Positions 46,178 to 57,840 of a stretch of DNA of 64,000 nucleotides are shown piece after piece. The stretch lies in NCBI RefSeq assembly GCF_019320115.1, contig NC_089589.1, positions 25,032,690 through 25,096,689 on the forward strand, given 5' to 3'. The notes below the pieces were generated by a model. It did no database searches. It saw nothing but the letters and a program-made list of their open reading frames with translations, and had not been told where the DNA came from. A program made the translations under genes and the position numbers. Every line of letters starts with the position of its first letter. Within the stretch, counting starts at the first letter, position 1. The stretch comes from Miscanthus floridulus. Taxonomy: Eukaryota; Streptophyta; Magnoliopsida; Poales; Poaceae.

Positions 46178-47703
46178 TGAAAGCATCTAGGCCCCTAGTT
46201 GGGTTTTGGTGATTAATGATAATACAAGATTACTATGACTAACATGTGTTTTACAGAGGCAATTAAGTTAGGTCATGGTAATGGAGATCAATTGGGCAAT
46301 CAAGGTGGTCATGCCCCTACAATGAAAATCGTTTCGGCTTTCAAAGGATGGACGACAAGGTTAAGGATGACTAGTTCTAAGTGTCGATTGGAGTTGGAGT
46401 GACACTTAGAGTAGTTTAGAACTTTGTTTTTTCTGTGGCCGTACTATTAAGGGGGGTATGGACGGGTAGCTTGACCTAGATGAGTCTAGTGAGTTAGGTG
46501 TGGTGCACACTTGTTAAAACTAGCACTAGGTAGCTCCACAACAGCCCTATGATCCTATGGAGCAAACTTCATTCACATATGTTCGAGAGTTGGAAGTGAA
46601 TGAAGGGTCAAATGCTGACTGGACGCTGGCTCCGGTGCGACCGGACGCTGGCCGCATGGTCCGGTCAGTTTATTTGATCAAGGAGATTGCGTTCGGTGCG
46701 ACCGGACGCTGAGAGGCAGCGTCCGGTCGTCTCCAGTAAGGTTCCAGAGAAGGAATTCTACGACCGGACGCGACCGGTCAATACTGATCGGACCCTGAGG
46801 ATCCAGCGTCCGGTCATGTACAGTAAGCATCCAGTGAGGGTTTTATGTGACCGAACGCGTACGGTCAGTGGTGATCGGACCCTGCCAGCGTCCGGTCAAC
46901 ACTTAAACACTGGTGTACAGGTTGAACTAACCGGAGCGTCCGGTCACCCCATAGAGGCACATAACGGTTCGTTTTTCAGGCTGCCTTATAAATAGAAGCT
47001 CCACTCATGTGTGGAGTCACTTTTGCTCATTCCAACAGCTAAGAAACACGTTTGTGAGTGCCAAGAAGAGTAAGGTCCTAGTGAGGTGATTGAGATTCGT
47101 GAATCCAAGAGAGTAGCCTCATTAGTGAATCAAGAGTAGCAAAGTGTGCATCCACCGTTTTCATTAGGCTTCGAGTGGTCAAGTGAGAGTTCGTGCTTGT
47201 TACTCTTGGTGATCGCCATCACCTAGACGACTTGGTGGTGATTGGGAGCTTGGTGATCACCTGACGGAGCTTGTGGGTGACCCAACTCAAGTTGTGAGCG
47301 GTTTTGGGTGATTTACCGCGACGGAGTGTCAAAAAATCAGCCCGTAGAGAGCACTTGATCCTTGCGCGGATCAAGGGGGAGCTACACCCTTGCGCGGGTG
47401 CTCCAACGAGGACTAGTGGGGAGTGGCGACTCTCCGATACCTCGGCAAAACATCGCCGCGTTCCTCTCTTCCTATTTACTTTGAGCATTTACTTTTAGCA
47501 ATTCAATACTTATTCTTACATTTATAGAATTGCCAAGCTAGAGTAAATTTGGAACATAGGTTGCAAGTCCTTTGTGTGTTAGATTAATAGAAACACTTTT
47601 CTAGGTACAAGGGGTTAATTGGGCTATCCATATGATTTAATTATTGCGAGAAAATTTATAATTAGCCCAATTCATCCCCCTCTTGGACATCTTGATCCTT
47701 TCA
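46178..47703 (+). mobile_element. Solo LTR of family B
   Basis: Full-length relative of 30757-32326 with a TATA box at 46986-46994. It is preceded by CCATT and followed by TCATT, a target duplication with one mismatch. A 3' LTR with its internal region removed by LTR-LTR recombination is the simplest reading. Confidence 0.85.
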
Positions 47704-48815
47704 TCATTCAACTCCTTAAAACTTAATGCACAAACATAATATAAAGTGCAGAAAAGTAGGAGTTATTCACCGGAGCTTGCCTGGGTAACATATAACTAAA
47801 AGTTAGTATTCCATCTTGGTGACACGATCTCCAAAAGTACCATCTCACCAGTAACTCCCAATGACTCCGTGATTCATCGTCGTCCCTATTATGGTATGCA
47901 ATGCGATGCAAAGATGATGCAACAGTTAATTAACAAGGCAACAACAACTCTTAAAACAGAGTACATACTACTAACTAACAAGCTAGCTCTAATGACTAAC
48001 GTACTAATCTACATATCAACATCGTCGAGAAAGGTGTCATTTCCCAACAAGTGTTTCAGTTATATAAACCCAAGTTGTTTCTTTATTCCATTCTATAGAT
48101 TTAATCTTTATTCAAAATAGAGCATCATTATCTATCTAGCAACTAATTATTCTGGAGCTATAAAAATTACAGTGAGCAGCTAATAATATTAGGAATTTAC
48201 TGTAAAATTTTCAGAGTCAACACTATCACCATTTTCTCACAAAAATTACCACAAGTTCACATTTTAACAATATTGAACATTTTAAAATAATTAGAGCAAC
48301 ACTAAAACTAGATGAACCAAATACGCTAATCGATAGATCATGATTTTAGAAGACTAACAAAATTGGTTTTGTATTTTTGTGATTTTTCTATACTTTTTGG
48401 CGGATTTATGAAGTTTCTGCAAATAAGAAAAAGGAAATGAAATTTCCTCCGGGCACTGGGCTACGCGGCCAGCACGCAGCCGCGGTGGCCCACGCGGACG
48501 AGCGGCCCAGGTACACAGCGCGCGCACGCGGCCTAGGCGTGGGCGGCACAAGACCGGCCCAAACGGGGCGCGTGGCCGGCAACCCATGCCATGGCCCACG
48601 GTGCGGTGAGTGCGGCCCAACGCGGGGGCGGGGCGCGAGCGGCCCAGCAAGCTGGCCCACGCGTGGCGCAGGCGCGATGACAATAAGTATCTATAGTCAT
48701 GCTATTGTTAACAGAATGATTAGTAGTAGGATTCAGGAATCAATTGGTTAGATTACTTGCAGCTGATATCGTATATCCAAGATTTAAGTACTAATTGATC
48801 TTTAAATCTACCAAT
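47704..48815. other. Remnant of older LTR retrotransposon, right part
   Basis: Probably continuous with 29780-30756 before the family-B insertion. It has an AT-rich part, then a block rich in GGCCCACGCG-type sequence (48450-48680), a composition common in grass Gypsy LTRs. No coding domain. Assignment is inferred. Confidence 0.45.
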
Positions 48816-49536
48816 TGTATCTCTCGAAGACATTTTATAGAGATATAAGATTTTTTTATGGTAACAGGAGGGATTGCCGACTACTGGATTGTAGAGATAA
48901 GATGTGCATGATGCCTATGTTCGTAAAGGACGAGTATGCATGGTTAACGTGGGCGTTAGCATTTATACTAGTTTGGGAAAACAAAAGGCGTGTAGAATCG
49001 AGATAATCCTCATTTTGCTTGTGGTGTGTCTGCAGTTCCTGGGGTAGGCATGCTACTAAATGGAAACGTGACAGGGACGCTAATCAGCCTGTCTATCAAA
49101 ACTTGTATTCTTATGAGAAATTCTCTGCGGTCCTTTTCCGCGCGTCACGTCAGGAGCTCTTCAGTCATTCGGTTTGGATCTCAGACGAAAAGAAGCCAAA
49201 AGAGTACCAAACCTTTCCAATAGATGCTACTAATTCCTAGCTATTAGATCTTAAAAAGATGCTAATCCATAGTCTCGTCTAGGTCATAGATATAGAGTAG
49301 AAATTATGGCTCCACATCGTACACGTGTTTTCTTGCACACATCAAAAAAAATTTGGAGTATTGTACATTTTAAACTACTCGTATATAAGTAGGTTATTTA
49401 TTGTACAAAAACCCAATTGATTTCTATGCTAACGGTTGAGATATGCTAACGTGTGAACACAGTTGAGATATGCTTGATTCGGACGTCACCATACTCTTCT
49501 GAGTGAGGTTTCTATGCTAACGGTGAAAGAATTTAT
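48816..49536. repeat. Dispersed repeat R1, copy 2
   Basis: Matches 27296-27882 joined directly to 29173-29296. The joint lies at a shared AAAAAC (49407-49412). Confidence 0.87.
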
Positions 49537-50356
49537 ATAACTGCAATATGTGATTGACATAAATCTGATAAGTTTCCACAACCAACACAATTGGGTTCTA
49601 TGATTTGTTTATCTGTGTACGTTGAAACTGTCATGCGGTGCCCGAGGACAGATGAACGGATGGTTTGTGCGTTAGTCCGCTAGCACGCATGCTCGAGCTT
49701 CGAAGAGCTATTGGGAGTCCTAGAGACCTGGACTCCTAAATGTATGTTTATGTGAAAAGGTGCTACAATCGGGGGTAAAATATGTAGCAGAAATTACATA
49801 CTAGGTCAAAACATGAAAACGAATTCAGAAAACATATTTTGGTCGCTAAAAGAGTTTTAAAATTTGGCACATCTATAATACATACAAATATGTACTCCAT
49901 GTAAAAAGTTGGGATGCAAATTTTCTTTTGAGAAACTCATACAAAAAAAACAAATTTCAGATGTGCGTGCATTAGAAGATGAAATTTCTAGGATTACGTC
50001 TTCCAGTGCATATGCACCTCAAATTTGTTATTTTTATATATATATATATATTTTTTATTTTTTAGTTTGACTCTGTATCCAACTTTTACATGTGAGTAAT
50101 ATTTATATGCACCATAGATATGCCAAGTTTTTTAAAAAAAATAGGAACGAAAATAAATTTTTAAATTGATACTGTATTTCCATCTAATATGTAGTTTTCA
50201 CTATATATTTTGCCACGATCGGGTGTGTCCACCAGAGGTCCAGAGGCGTTCCTGAAATCTTCAGCAGTTCGTTTCTCAGCAGCACTTACACGTGTCGAGT
50301 TGAGTTTTTTTTTTTTTTTTTGTGATACTACGCAGTCTACGCACGAAGGCTGGGCC

Positions 50357-50399
<43 letters not shown>

Positions 50400-50764
50400 G
50401 GGAACATTGAAACACACTAGTCTCTGCCCATCAATGGATCATTCAGCTCAATAAACTCGGCTGCCTCTTTCCAGAAGTTTGTTTTAGCCCAACTAGACCG
50501 AACCCTGTCAAGTGTCAACCACCAGGCCACCCCAAGGCCCAAGGCCCAAGGCCCAAGGCCCCAAATCCCTGAAGGCCTGAACCCCGTCCCTGCTGATGGC
50601 TAAACGCTACAGCGATGTGGGAGTTGGGAACGCCGCTCGCCGCATCGCATTGCCTAGGCCACCGGAGTCGGAGACGAGTGCCCAGTGCCGACGCGCACGT
50701 TTGCCATTTGTTCTTTACAAATTAATTAAGCTCACGAATGTGAATATGTGATGATAGGTTGGTT
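49537..50764. other. AT-rich intergenic with duplicated block D1 and homopolymers
   Basis: About 49975-50500 is similar to two pieces at 55245-55600 and 56490-56590. A run of 39 T lies at 50359-50397, and four tandem CCCAAGG units at 50531-50558. No gene. Confidence 0.5.
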
Positions 50765-51430
50765 TCATAACCACCAACGCGGCGAAGCCGGCGCACTCGA
50801 CGTCGCCAGCGGCGGACTTGTCGTCACCGACCGACACTGTCGGCGGCCTTGACGACGACGGTCTGCTTGTACGAGTACTTGACGGCGACGAGAGCGTAGA
50901 AGGCCAGGTTGACGGCGCCGATGCAGGCGAGCAGCCAGTAGAAGAGGTCGTGCCTGCTGTGGTCGAGGTCCTTGGCGAACCAGCTGGCGCGGCCTCCCAA
51001 GGAGCTGGCGCGGTCGTCCGCCGTGATCACCAGGCTGCTGAGGAACGTCCCCGCGCCGAAGACGCTGAGGTAGAGCCCGATCGATGCCCAGGCTGCGCAT
51101 GCCGTCGGGGACCTGCTCGTAGAAGTACTCCTGCAGGCCCGCTACCGCGAACGCGTCGCCCACGCCCATGATCACGAACTGCGGCACCAGCCACAGCACC
51201 GACACCGACACCGGTGCCGGCGACCGCAGGAAGCGCCGCCGCCACGCCGAGCGCCACGGTCGAGAACGCCATGCAGACGCCGACGCGCTTCAGGATGCTG
51301 AGCCCGCTCTCGCCCCCGCGGTGGCGCAGGCACGGCACCAGCGCCCTGTCGTAGAACGCCACCGTGGCGATCATGGCGACCGCGGACAGCGCGAAGATGG
51401 ACGCCGCAGCGAGCTCGAACTCGAAGCCGT

Positions 51431-53487
51431 CACTACCGGAAACCGGCGATTTGCCGAGTGCCGAGGCTTTGCCGAGTGTATTTTATCGGGCACTCGGCAA
51501 ATACCGTGTTTGCCGAGTGCCAAATAAAATACACTCGGCAAACAAAAACACACGGCAAAATACGTCTTTGCCGAGTGTTTTTTTCTGGCACTCGGCAAAG
51601 AAGCTTTTTGCCGTGTGCATTTTTTTTGCCCTCGGCAAATCATTTTTTCGAAGCAATTTTTGAGGCCCTAAATGAATTCAAATGAAAAACTTTTCAACTA
51701 CAAAGTTGTATAACTTCTCAAGATCTACAAAGTTTATTTTGGTCATTTCTTCATTTGACAAAGCGACAATAACGTTGTTCATAAAATCTACATATCTCAT
51801 ATCTCTCATATTAATTTCATGAAAGTAGAAGATACATATATAAGATTTGTGAACAATGTTACTACCACTACGTAGGATGAACAAATGACCAAAATAAACT
51901 TTATAGATCTTGATAAGTTATGAAATTTTGTAGTTGGCAACATTTTGATTTGAAATCATCTGGTCATGCAAAAACGACGTTTGAATTTGAAAATTTTAAA
52001 ATTTGAATTTTTCAAACGACCTCGGATGAAAAAACTTCCTAAATGAAAATTGTAGATCTCCAAAAGTTATGAAACTATGTAGTTGACAACTTTTTGATTT
52101 GAAATCATCTTATCATGCAAAACTATGTTTGAATCTCTCAAATTTAAAATTCAAATTTTTCAAACGACCTCGGATGGAAAAACTTACTAAATGAAAATTG
52201 TAGATCTCAAAAAGTTATGAAACTTTGTAGTTGACCACTTTTTGATTTGAATTCATTTAGGGCCTCAAACAAGCAATTTACTCTCAGTTTGCCGAGTGCC
52301 TTTTTTCTAGCACTCGGCAAAGCCGTATTTTGCCGAGTGCCTATATTTTGGCACTCGGCAAAGAGGTATTTTGCCGTGTGCATTTTTTTGGCCCTCGGCA
52401 AATCAGTTTTTCGAATCAATTTTTGAGGCCCTAAATGAATTCAAATGAAAAACTTTTCAACTACAAAGTTGTATAACTTCTCAAGATCTACAAAGTTTAT
52501 TTTGGTCATTTCTTCATTTGACAAAGCGACAATAACGTTGTTCATAAAATATACATCTCTCATATTAATTTCATGAAAATAGAAGAGAGATATATATGAT
52601 TTGTGAACAATGTTACTACCACTATGTCGGATGAACAAATGACCAAAATAAACTTTGTAGATCTTGAGAAGTTATGAAATTTTGTAGTTGGCAACATTTT
52701 GATTTGAAATCATTTTTCATGCAAAAACGACGTTTGAATTTGAAAATTTTAAAATTTGAATTTTTCAAACGACCTCGGATGAAAAAACTTCCTAAATGAA
52801 AATTGTAGATCTCCAAAAGTTATGAAACTATGTAGTTGACAACTTTTTGATTTGAAATCATCTTATCATGCAAAACTACGTTTGAATCTCTCAAATTTAA
52901 AATTCAAATTTTTCAAACGACCTCGGATGGAAAAACTTACTAAATGAAAATTGTAGATCTCAAAAAGTTATGAAACTTTGTAGTTGACCACTTTTTGATT
53001 TGAATTCATTTAGGGTCTCAAATAAGCAATTTACACTCGGTTTAGTATAATATATTGGGAACTAAAACGGAATCCAGACACAAGTGACAGTGTGGTGTAG
53101 TGGTAGAGGAGGTTTGTGCGCAGCGGGAGGTCTTGGGTTCGAATCCCGTCGGCCGCGTAGCCGTGAAATTTACGCGAAAAAAGCCGGAGATGGATGGGCG
53201 CTGACCGGTGGGGGCCTCCACCAATTAAAAAAAAATTTTCATTTTTTTTGGGTAAAAATTCCCATTTTTTCGGCTTTTTTTTCGGTTCCAACTTTGCCGA
53301 GTGTCGGCACTCGGCAAAGGCTTTGCCGAGTGCCCGACAAAAGACACTCGGCAAAGACGTCTTTGCCGACTGTTTTTTTGCCGAGTGCTCTTTGCCGAGT
53401 GCAGCACTCGGCAAAGCCTTTGCCGAGTGCAAATTGGGCTTTGCCGAGTGCCCCTGGCACTCGGCAAATTCACTGAGTCCAGTAGTG
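51431..53487. mobile_element. Non-autonomous CACTA (En/Spm) element
   Basis: Ends CACTACCGGAAAC and, reverse complemented, CACTACTGGACTC, with the 3-bp duplication CGT (51428-51430, 53488-53490). Subterminal TTTGCCGAGTGCC repeats in both orientations are typical of grass CACTA elements. The interior is a 763-bp tandem duplication (units from 51664 and 52427), each unit internally inverted, with no transposase. Confidence 0.92.
53085..53236 (+). repeat. tRNA-like SINE fragment inside the CACTA element
   Basis: Box A TGGTGTAGTGG (53093-53103) and a perfect box B GGTTCGAATCC (53136-53146) are spaced as in a tRNA gene and followed at 53227 by nine A. It does not fold into a clean tRNA, so it reads as a tRNA-derived SINE with an RNA polymerase III promoter. 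Confidence 0.55.
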
Positions 53488-54140
53488 CGTGCGCGCCGCC
53501 GACGCCCAGGCGCTTGTCCATCACGCTGCCCTGCTTGATGAAGAAGGTGGAGCCCTGGCGCCCTGCGCCACCGTCATCCCGAAGTTGAGCGTCGCCACCA
53601 GCAGCTTCGTCTCCTTCACCTCCGTCACCGTCGCCAGCCGCCACGCCCCGCTCGCTCCCTCGCCGGCGCCGCCGTGCTCCACCATGGCCGCCCTGTCGAG
53701 GAACCTGCACGTACGTACGTACGAGCCACCGTTGCAGCACTTGTAGATTTCTAGGGAGCAAAGCATGCAATTGCATTTCGCGATCGCTTTAGTTTATTAC
53801 CGTAGTCGGTCGGTGTGGCAAAGCAGCCTCTTGTTGCCACTCTGCGGCGGCCCGACCTCGTACAGGTCGGCGGTGTCGTCGGGCAGCCGGAGGCGCCTCT
53901 TCCTGAAGGCGGCGACGAGCACCCTTAGCCGAGGCGCTCCTGCGCGTAGACTGAAGAATCTGAATATAAGGGGCAGGGGGCGCGGCAGGAGACTGAAGAA
54001 TCTGAATCTTTCTATGTACACACAAATAAACAAAAGGATATGGATCGATCTCCAGTCCTCGTCCGACGTCCAAGAGATCAGGTTATGACTCTGTGCCTTC
54101 AACTGTAGCTTCCACTGCGAGATCGGTTGTCAGCTACTAC

Positions 54141-54349
54141 GGCCTTGTTTAGATTGCTTCAAAGTTCCAAGTTTTTTCACTCTCTTTCTATCGCATCGAA
54201 TCTAGGGACACATGCATACAGCAGTAAATATAGATAAAAAAATAACTAATTACACAGTTTGATTGTAAATTACGAGACGAATCTTTTGAGCCTAGTTAGT
54301 TCATGATTAAACAATAATTGTCAAATACAAACGAAAGTGCTATAGTGCA
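54141..54349. mobile_element. Tourist-like MITE, reverse copy, right end lost
   Basis: GGCCTTGTTTAGATT at the left; the interior TTACGAGACGAATCTTTTGAGCC is the complement of the element at 11803-12043. The far inverted repeat is not preserved. Confidence 0.75.
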
Positions 54350-55244
54350 GGATGTCAGAGGTGCAATGCAATGCAAGGGCCAGGGCGCCAGGCAAGGCAT
54401 CCATCGCCCATCGGCAGCAGCCAGCATGCCAGCAACGCGCGGCCGCGGTGCCGTGTTGCAAACTTGCAATGCAATGCAATTCGCCGGGTGGCGGGTGCGT
54501 TTCGATCTCTTGCCGGTTGACACTTGACTGCGTGACCAACCTCCAACGTCGTCATCGTTTGTTTCGTACCCCTTTTGTTCCAAATTATTTTTTATACAAG
54601 GGGCGGCAGAAATTTTAAGGGGATTGCTATTATACAAGTGCCTGATTTTTTTGAAACGATCAGGCGACGTTGTCAGCCATCTATCAGGCTTCTCTTGTTC
54701 CCTACGTCAACTCAACAGCAAAGAGCAGCAGACAGTACATGAATACCCATCGCCTGAGATCTCAGGCGACTAAATTCTAGCATTTATGAAAATTTAATTA
54801 CCTCAGTTTTACTAGACGATAGAAAAGAGTAGAAACAGAATTAGATATTCACAACTGGAGTTCCACTAGGGTCCACAGCTACCAACTATATACCGAGAAA
54901 ACAACAACAACAAAATGCTGCGTATAAGGCGTCCGTACACCCGAACAGTGCCGATGGTGGGCCGCGGCGCAGCCCAACGACCGCTCATCCACTGGCCCTC
55001 GCCCCTAACCGTTCTAAAAAAAGAAAAAAACATTCTTAATGTAGGCGAACGTCGTAAGGTGTCCACCTCTGTTAATGGTCTCCCTAAGCAGCCCGCTCTG
55101 TTAATCGATTAACCGAGCCGGCCGCCTCAGTTTAAGGATTAAAGGAGGCAGCCGGTTATTATTTGCCCGTCTTCATTGATGATTTTTTTAGTTTTAAAAA
55201 ATAATTTCCTGCAATTTAATTTGAATTTGACGTTTTGACGACTT
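54350..55244. other. Intergenic, no gene seen
   Basis: Short frames on both strands only; a GCAATGCAATGCAA microrepeat around 54362 and 54467. Nothing recognised. Confidence 0.5.
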
Positions 55245-55600
55245 AAACGTAAACAATGCACCTCAAATTTCTAGGGTTGCGCCTTCTAGACTTCTAGTGC
55301 ATATGCAGCTCAAATTTGGTATGTTTTATATAATTTTTTAGTTTGAGTTTCAATCCAACTTTTACACGTCAGTATAAATTTATATGCACTATAGATTTGT
55401 TAAGTTGTTTTTTTAGAAAAACATAGAACTACTTGGTTTTTGTATTTGCATCCAATATGTAGTTTCCACTATATATTTTGCCACGATCCGGGGTGTCCAC
55501 CACAAACACGTGTCTAGTTGAGTGTGCGTTTTTTTTTTTGAAAAGCAGTCGAGTGTTGATACCACGCAGTGTACGGACGAAGTCTGAGCCCCAGTTTTTT
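55245..55600. repeat. Duplicated block D1, second copy
   Basis: Similar to about 49990-50360, with shared TATATTTTGCCACGATC and ACACGTGTC landmarks; diverged by indels. Confidence 0.65.
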
Positions 55601-55789
55601 GGGCTTGCTAGCACCCACATGTTGGGATGGGCGGGGCGCCTGGACGTCCACGCCTGCAGTTTATTTCTCGCGCCCGAACTTCACCAGCATCGAGAAGAGG
55701 GAGAGGGAGCGGCGAAGGTCCAGCCGGCGCCGAAAGGAGGAGGAGACATTGAAACGAGACAACAAAAGGCGAGGAATTCCTTTGAAACA

Positions 55790-56220
55790 CTCGATGCAAC
55801 ACTTGTAATCTAATTGCAACACCAGATCTACTTTCGAAGGAGATGCAACACTAGATCTATTTTTGAAACATCTAGATGCAGCACTTGTAATCTACGTCTG
55901 AAGATAGAAGAAACACTTGAAATATGCATCTGAAACATTTGTAAAAACACCTGAAAAACACTTGAAACCATTATAAAAAATATATGCAACATTCGGATAA
56001 AACATTTGCAACATATATGTGTAAAAGCATATACAACATCTAAATAAATACACTTGCAACGTACGTCTGAAAAAACATATAAAACATGGAACAGAAACTT
56101 GCAACATACGTGTGCAACAATTGCAATATATGCAACATTCCAATCTACTTTTATAATATCTATATAAAATATTTGCAACATATATTTGGAACATTTGAGA
56201 CCTACATCTGAAACGCATGA
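55790..56220. repeat. Degenerate (G)CAACAT-rich repeat region
   Basis: Many loosely spaced variants of TTGCAACATA, TGAAACAT and GCAACACTTG in an AT-rich block, followed by a GC-rich block to about 56460. Probably an old transposon; no coding capacity. Confidence 0.5.
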
Positions 56221-56489
56221 AATATACGGAGTTCGACATCGGCATGGGGCTCGATGCCACGGAGTGGCATTGGGTCGCCGGTGCAGAGCTCATCGACGGC
56301 ATGGCCAGACCTCAGCACTGGATCTCGCCAGTGGGGCCTTGACGCGGGGAAGGAGAACGCACTGGCAGGCGTGCGAGCCGCTTGACGCTGGGAAACCAGC
56401 GTCGGGCCGCGGGTGGGGATTGCTATTCACGGGCGGATGGGTTGGCGTCCGTGACCCGTTTTTTTAATTAGAAAGCCGGTTGTTCCCTC

Positions 56490-56597
56490 GTGTCACATTG
56501 AAACACACCAGCAATCAATGGATCGTTCAGCCCAACAACTCGGCTGCCTCTTTCCACCAGTTTGTTTTAGCCCAACTAGACTGAATCCTGCCTCATA
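56490..56597. repeat. Duplicated block similar to 50405-50510
   Basis: Shares CTCGGCTGCCTCTTTCCA and GTTTGTTTTAGCCCAACTAG with the block left of the NPF remnant. Confidence 0.75.
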
Positions 56598-56726
56598 GGC
56601 CCTGTTCGGCTTACCCCATATTCGGTTTGTTCGGCATCTTTTTTTAGCCGGAACAGTATTTTTCTCTCACAACAATTCAGCCGAAACAGTGTTTTTCAGC
56701 CAAGTTTCAGACCAGCGAACGGGGCC
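56598..56726. mobile_element. MITE, 129 bp
   Basis: Ends GGCCCTGTTCGGCTT and, reverse complemented, GGCCCCGTTCGCTGG, flanked by ATA on both sides. The interior TTTTTCTCTCACAACAATTC is shared with the fragment near 17925-18066. Confidence 0.7.
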
Positions 56727-56729
56727 ATA

Positions 56730-57395
56730 GTAAGCTTTTCTATAAAAGTTACCTCATACTTCTATCTTACCTTTAAGCCTACATACCATTGAAAGTCTTT
56801 TCTTTTAGTCGAATAAGATTTGTTTCAAGTATTCAGGGTTTGTTAACCCCTGTTGCAGGTTTTGACTTGTGCTTCTAGTTGAGGTCACGTTGGTGGGCTC
56901 AACATGGTCTGAACATCTCTTCTACCTTAGATGCTTTACCTTACCTAAGTCGCTTCCGCAATTTTATTCACATTTTGGAACTTAAGTCTTCCGCACTCCG
57001 ATGTAAGTTAATTCTTGTAAGTGTTGTAATGTTGTGGTAAGTCCATATGAGTGGTAAAATGTGGATGATTCGAAGTTCCCTGAGGATACCCGACAGACTA
57101 CCAAAGTTATCTCGCTCTTGTATGCAACTGTCGGAGGTCGAGGTCTTTCGGACAATGACATGTGAACCATATAATTAGGAGGTTCTGTGCCACACGGAGA
57201 CTCTTCAATCTTCGAGATGATGACGCAGGCCAGGGCAAGAGGAGTGGCTGGGCGCACAGGGGTTGGGAGATCCTTGATGACGATCTTGGGGGCAGCAGGG
57301 CGCCCACCTGTAAGGATAGCACCGGAAACCACAGAAAAAGCAGAGGATATGAACGAGAACGACCAGAGAGGGATGGAGGGGTATAGGGGAACCCC
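56730..57395. other. Unassigned, possible old retrotransposon sequence
   Basis: No gene recognised. Minus-strand frames near 57000-57330 are short. It may be the untranslated end of the gag/ORF1-like gene into which the young Copia inserted. Confidence 0.4.
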
Positions 57396-57535
57396 TAGAG
57401 CAGAGCAGGTAGCATGGCTCCGTCCGCCGTGGCCAGCCGAGCCACGGAAGAGGCGACGGGCAACGGAGACAGAGCCCCCGCTGCTGAGGAAAGGCGCACC
57501 AGGCCCCCCCGTGTTGCTGTCCGGCTCCTGGGGAG

Positions 57536-57801
57536 TGAAAGAAAGGAGGGAACCAAGCCAACCTATCTTGGCGAGGCTTGGGCTTCGTGTTTATATATAG
57601 TCCAAAGGACAACAGATTACATCCAGGCGTTTACAACTTCAGGAGCAAGTCACGGTCTATCTCTACCATATTTGGTTCTACCATAATTAGGAGTCCTAAC
57701 TCAACCATGACATGCATACCTGACGGTTCAACCGTGAGTACTACTCACGTGTTGTTACATGTTACAGCCATGCCATACTTTAGATAATTACATGTTTAAC
57801 A
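57536..57801 (-). repeat. 3' LTR of the young Copia
   Basis: On the minus strand it begins TGTTAAACATG and ends CTTTCTTTCA. Purine tract GCAGGAGGG lies just before it (57802-57810). Confidence 0.92.
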
Positions 57802-57840
57802 CCCTCCTGCAATCTTAACTTGGTTTCTTAACCAGATTTA

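Larger units (their letters stand above)
50765..53945 (-). pseudogene. NPF (NRT1/PTR family) transporter, 5'-truncated and CACTA-disrupted
   Basis: Minus-strand remains of a proton-coupled nitrate/peptide transporter. Exon A (53945-53801; donor GTAATA) encodes LVAAFRKRRLRLPDD...LYEV; exon B starts at 53704 (acceptor GTGCAG) with FLDRAAMV, continues to STFFIKQGSVMDKRLG, is interrupted at 53487-51431 by a CACTA element, and resumes with FELAAASIFALSAVAMIATV, LVPQFVIMGVGDAFAVAGLQ and EYFYEQVPDGMRSLG. These are family hallmarks of the second half of the 12-helix protein. Frameshifts occur near 53560, near 51230, at a doubled ATCG (about 51080) and at a doubled CGGT near the C-terminus (about 50835). 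The N-terminal half is missing; an 18-bp direct repeat (53948 and 53990) lies at the truncation. Nonfunctional. Confidence 0.82.

Noticed and set aside
50359..50397. T39 run as a poly(A) tail of a retroposed gene
   Set aside because: No adjacent coding sequence or target duplication could be identified; it lies in diverged duplicated sequence.
51664..53040. Tandem units inside the CACTA element as a CRISPR-like array
   Set aside because: Unit of 763 bp with internal inversion in a plant transposon; no short regular repeats with spacers.
53087..53155. Functional tRNA gene
   Set aside because: Box A and box B fit, but acceptor and anticodon stems do not pair convincingly and the sequence lies in a transposon; SINE remnant preferred.
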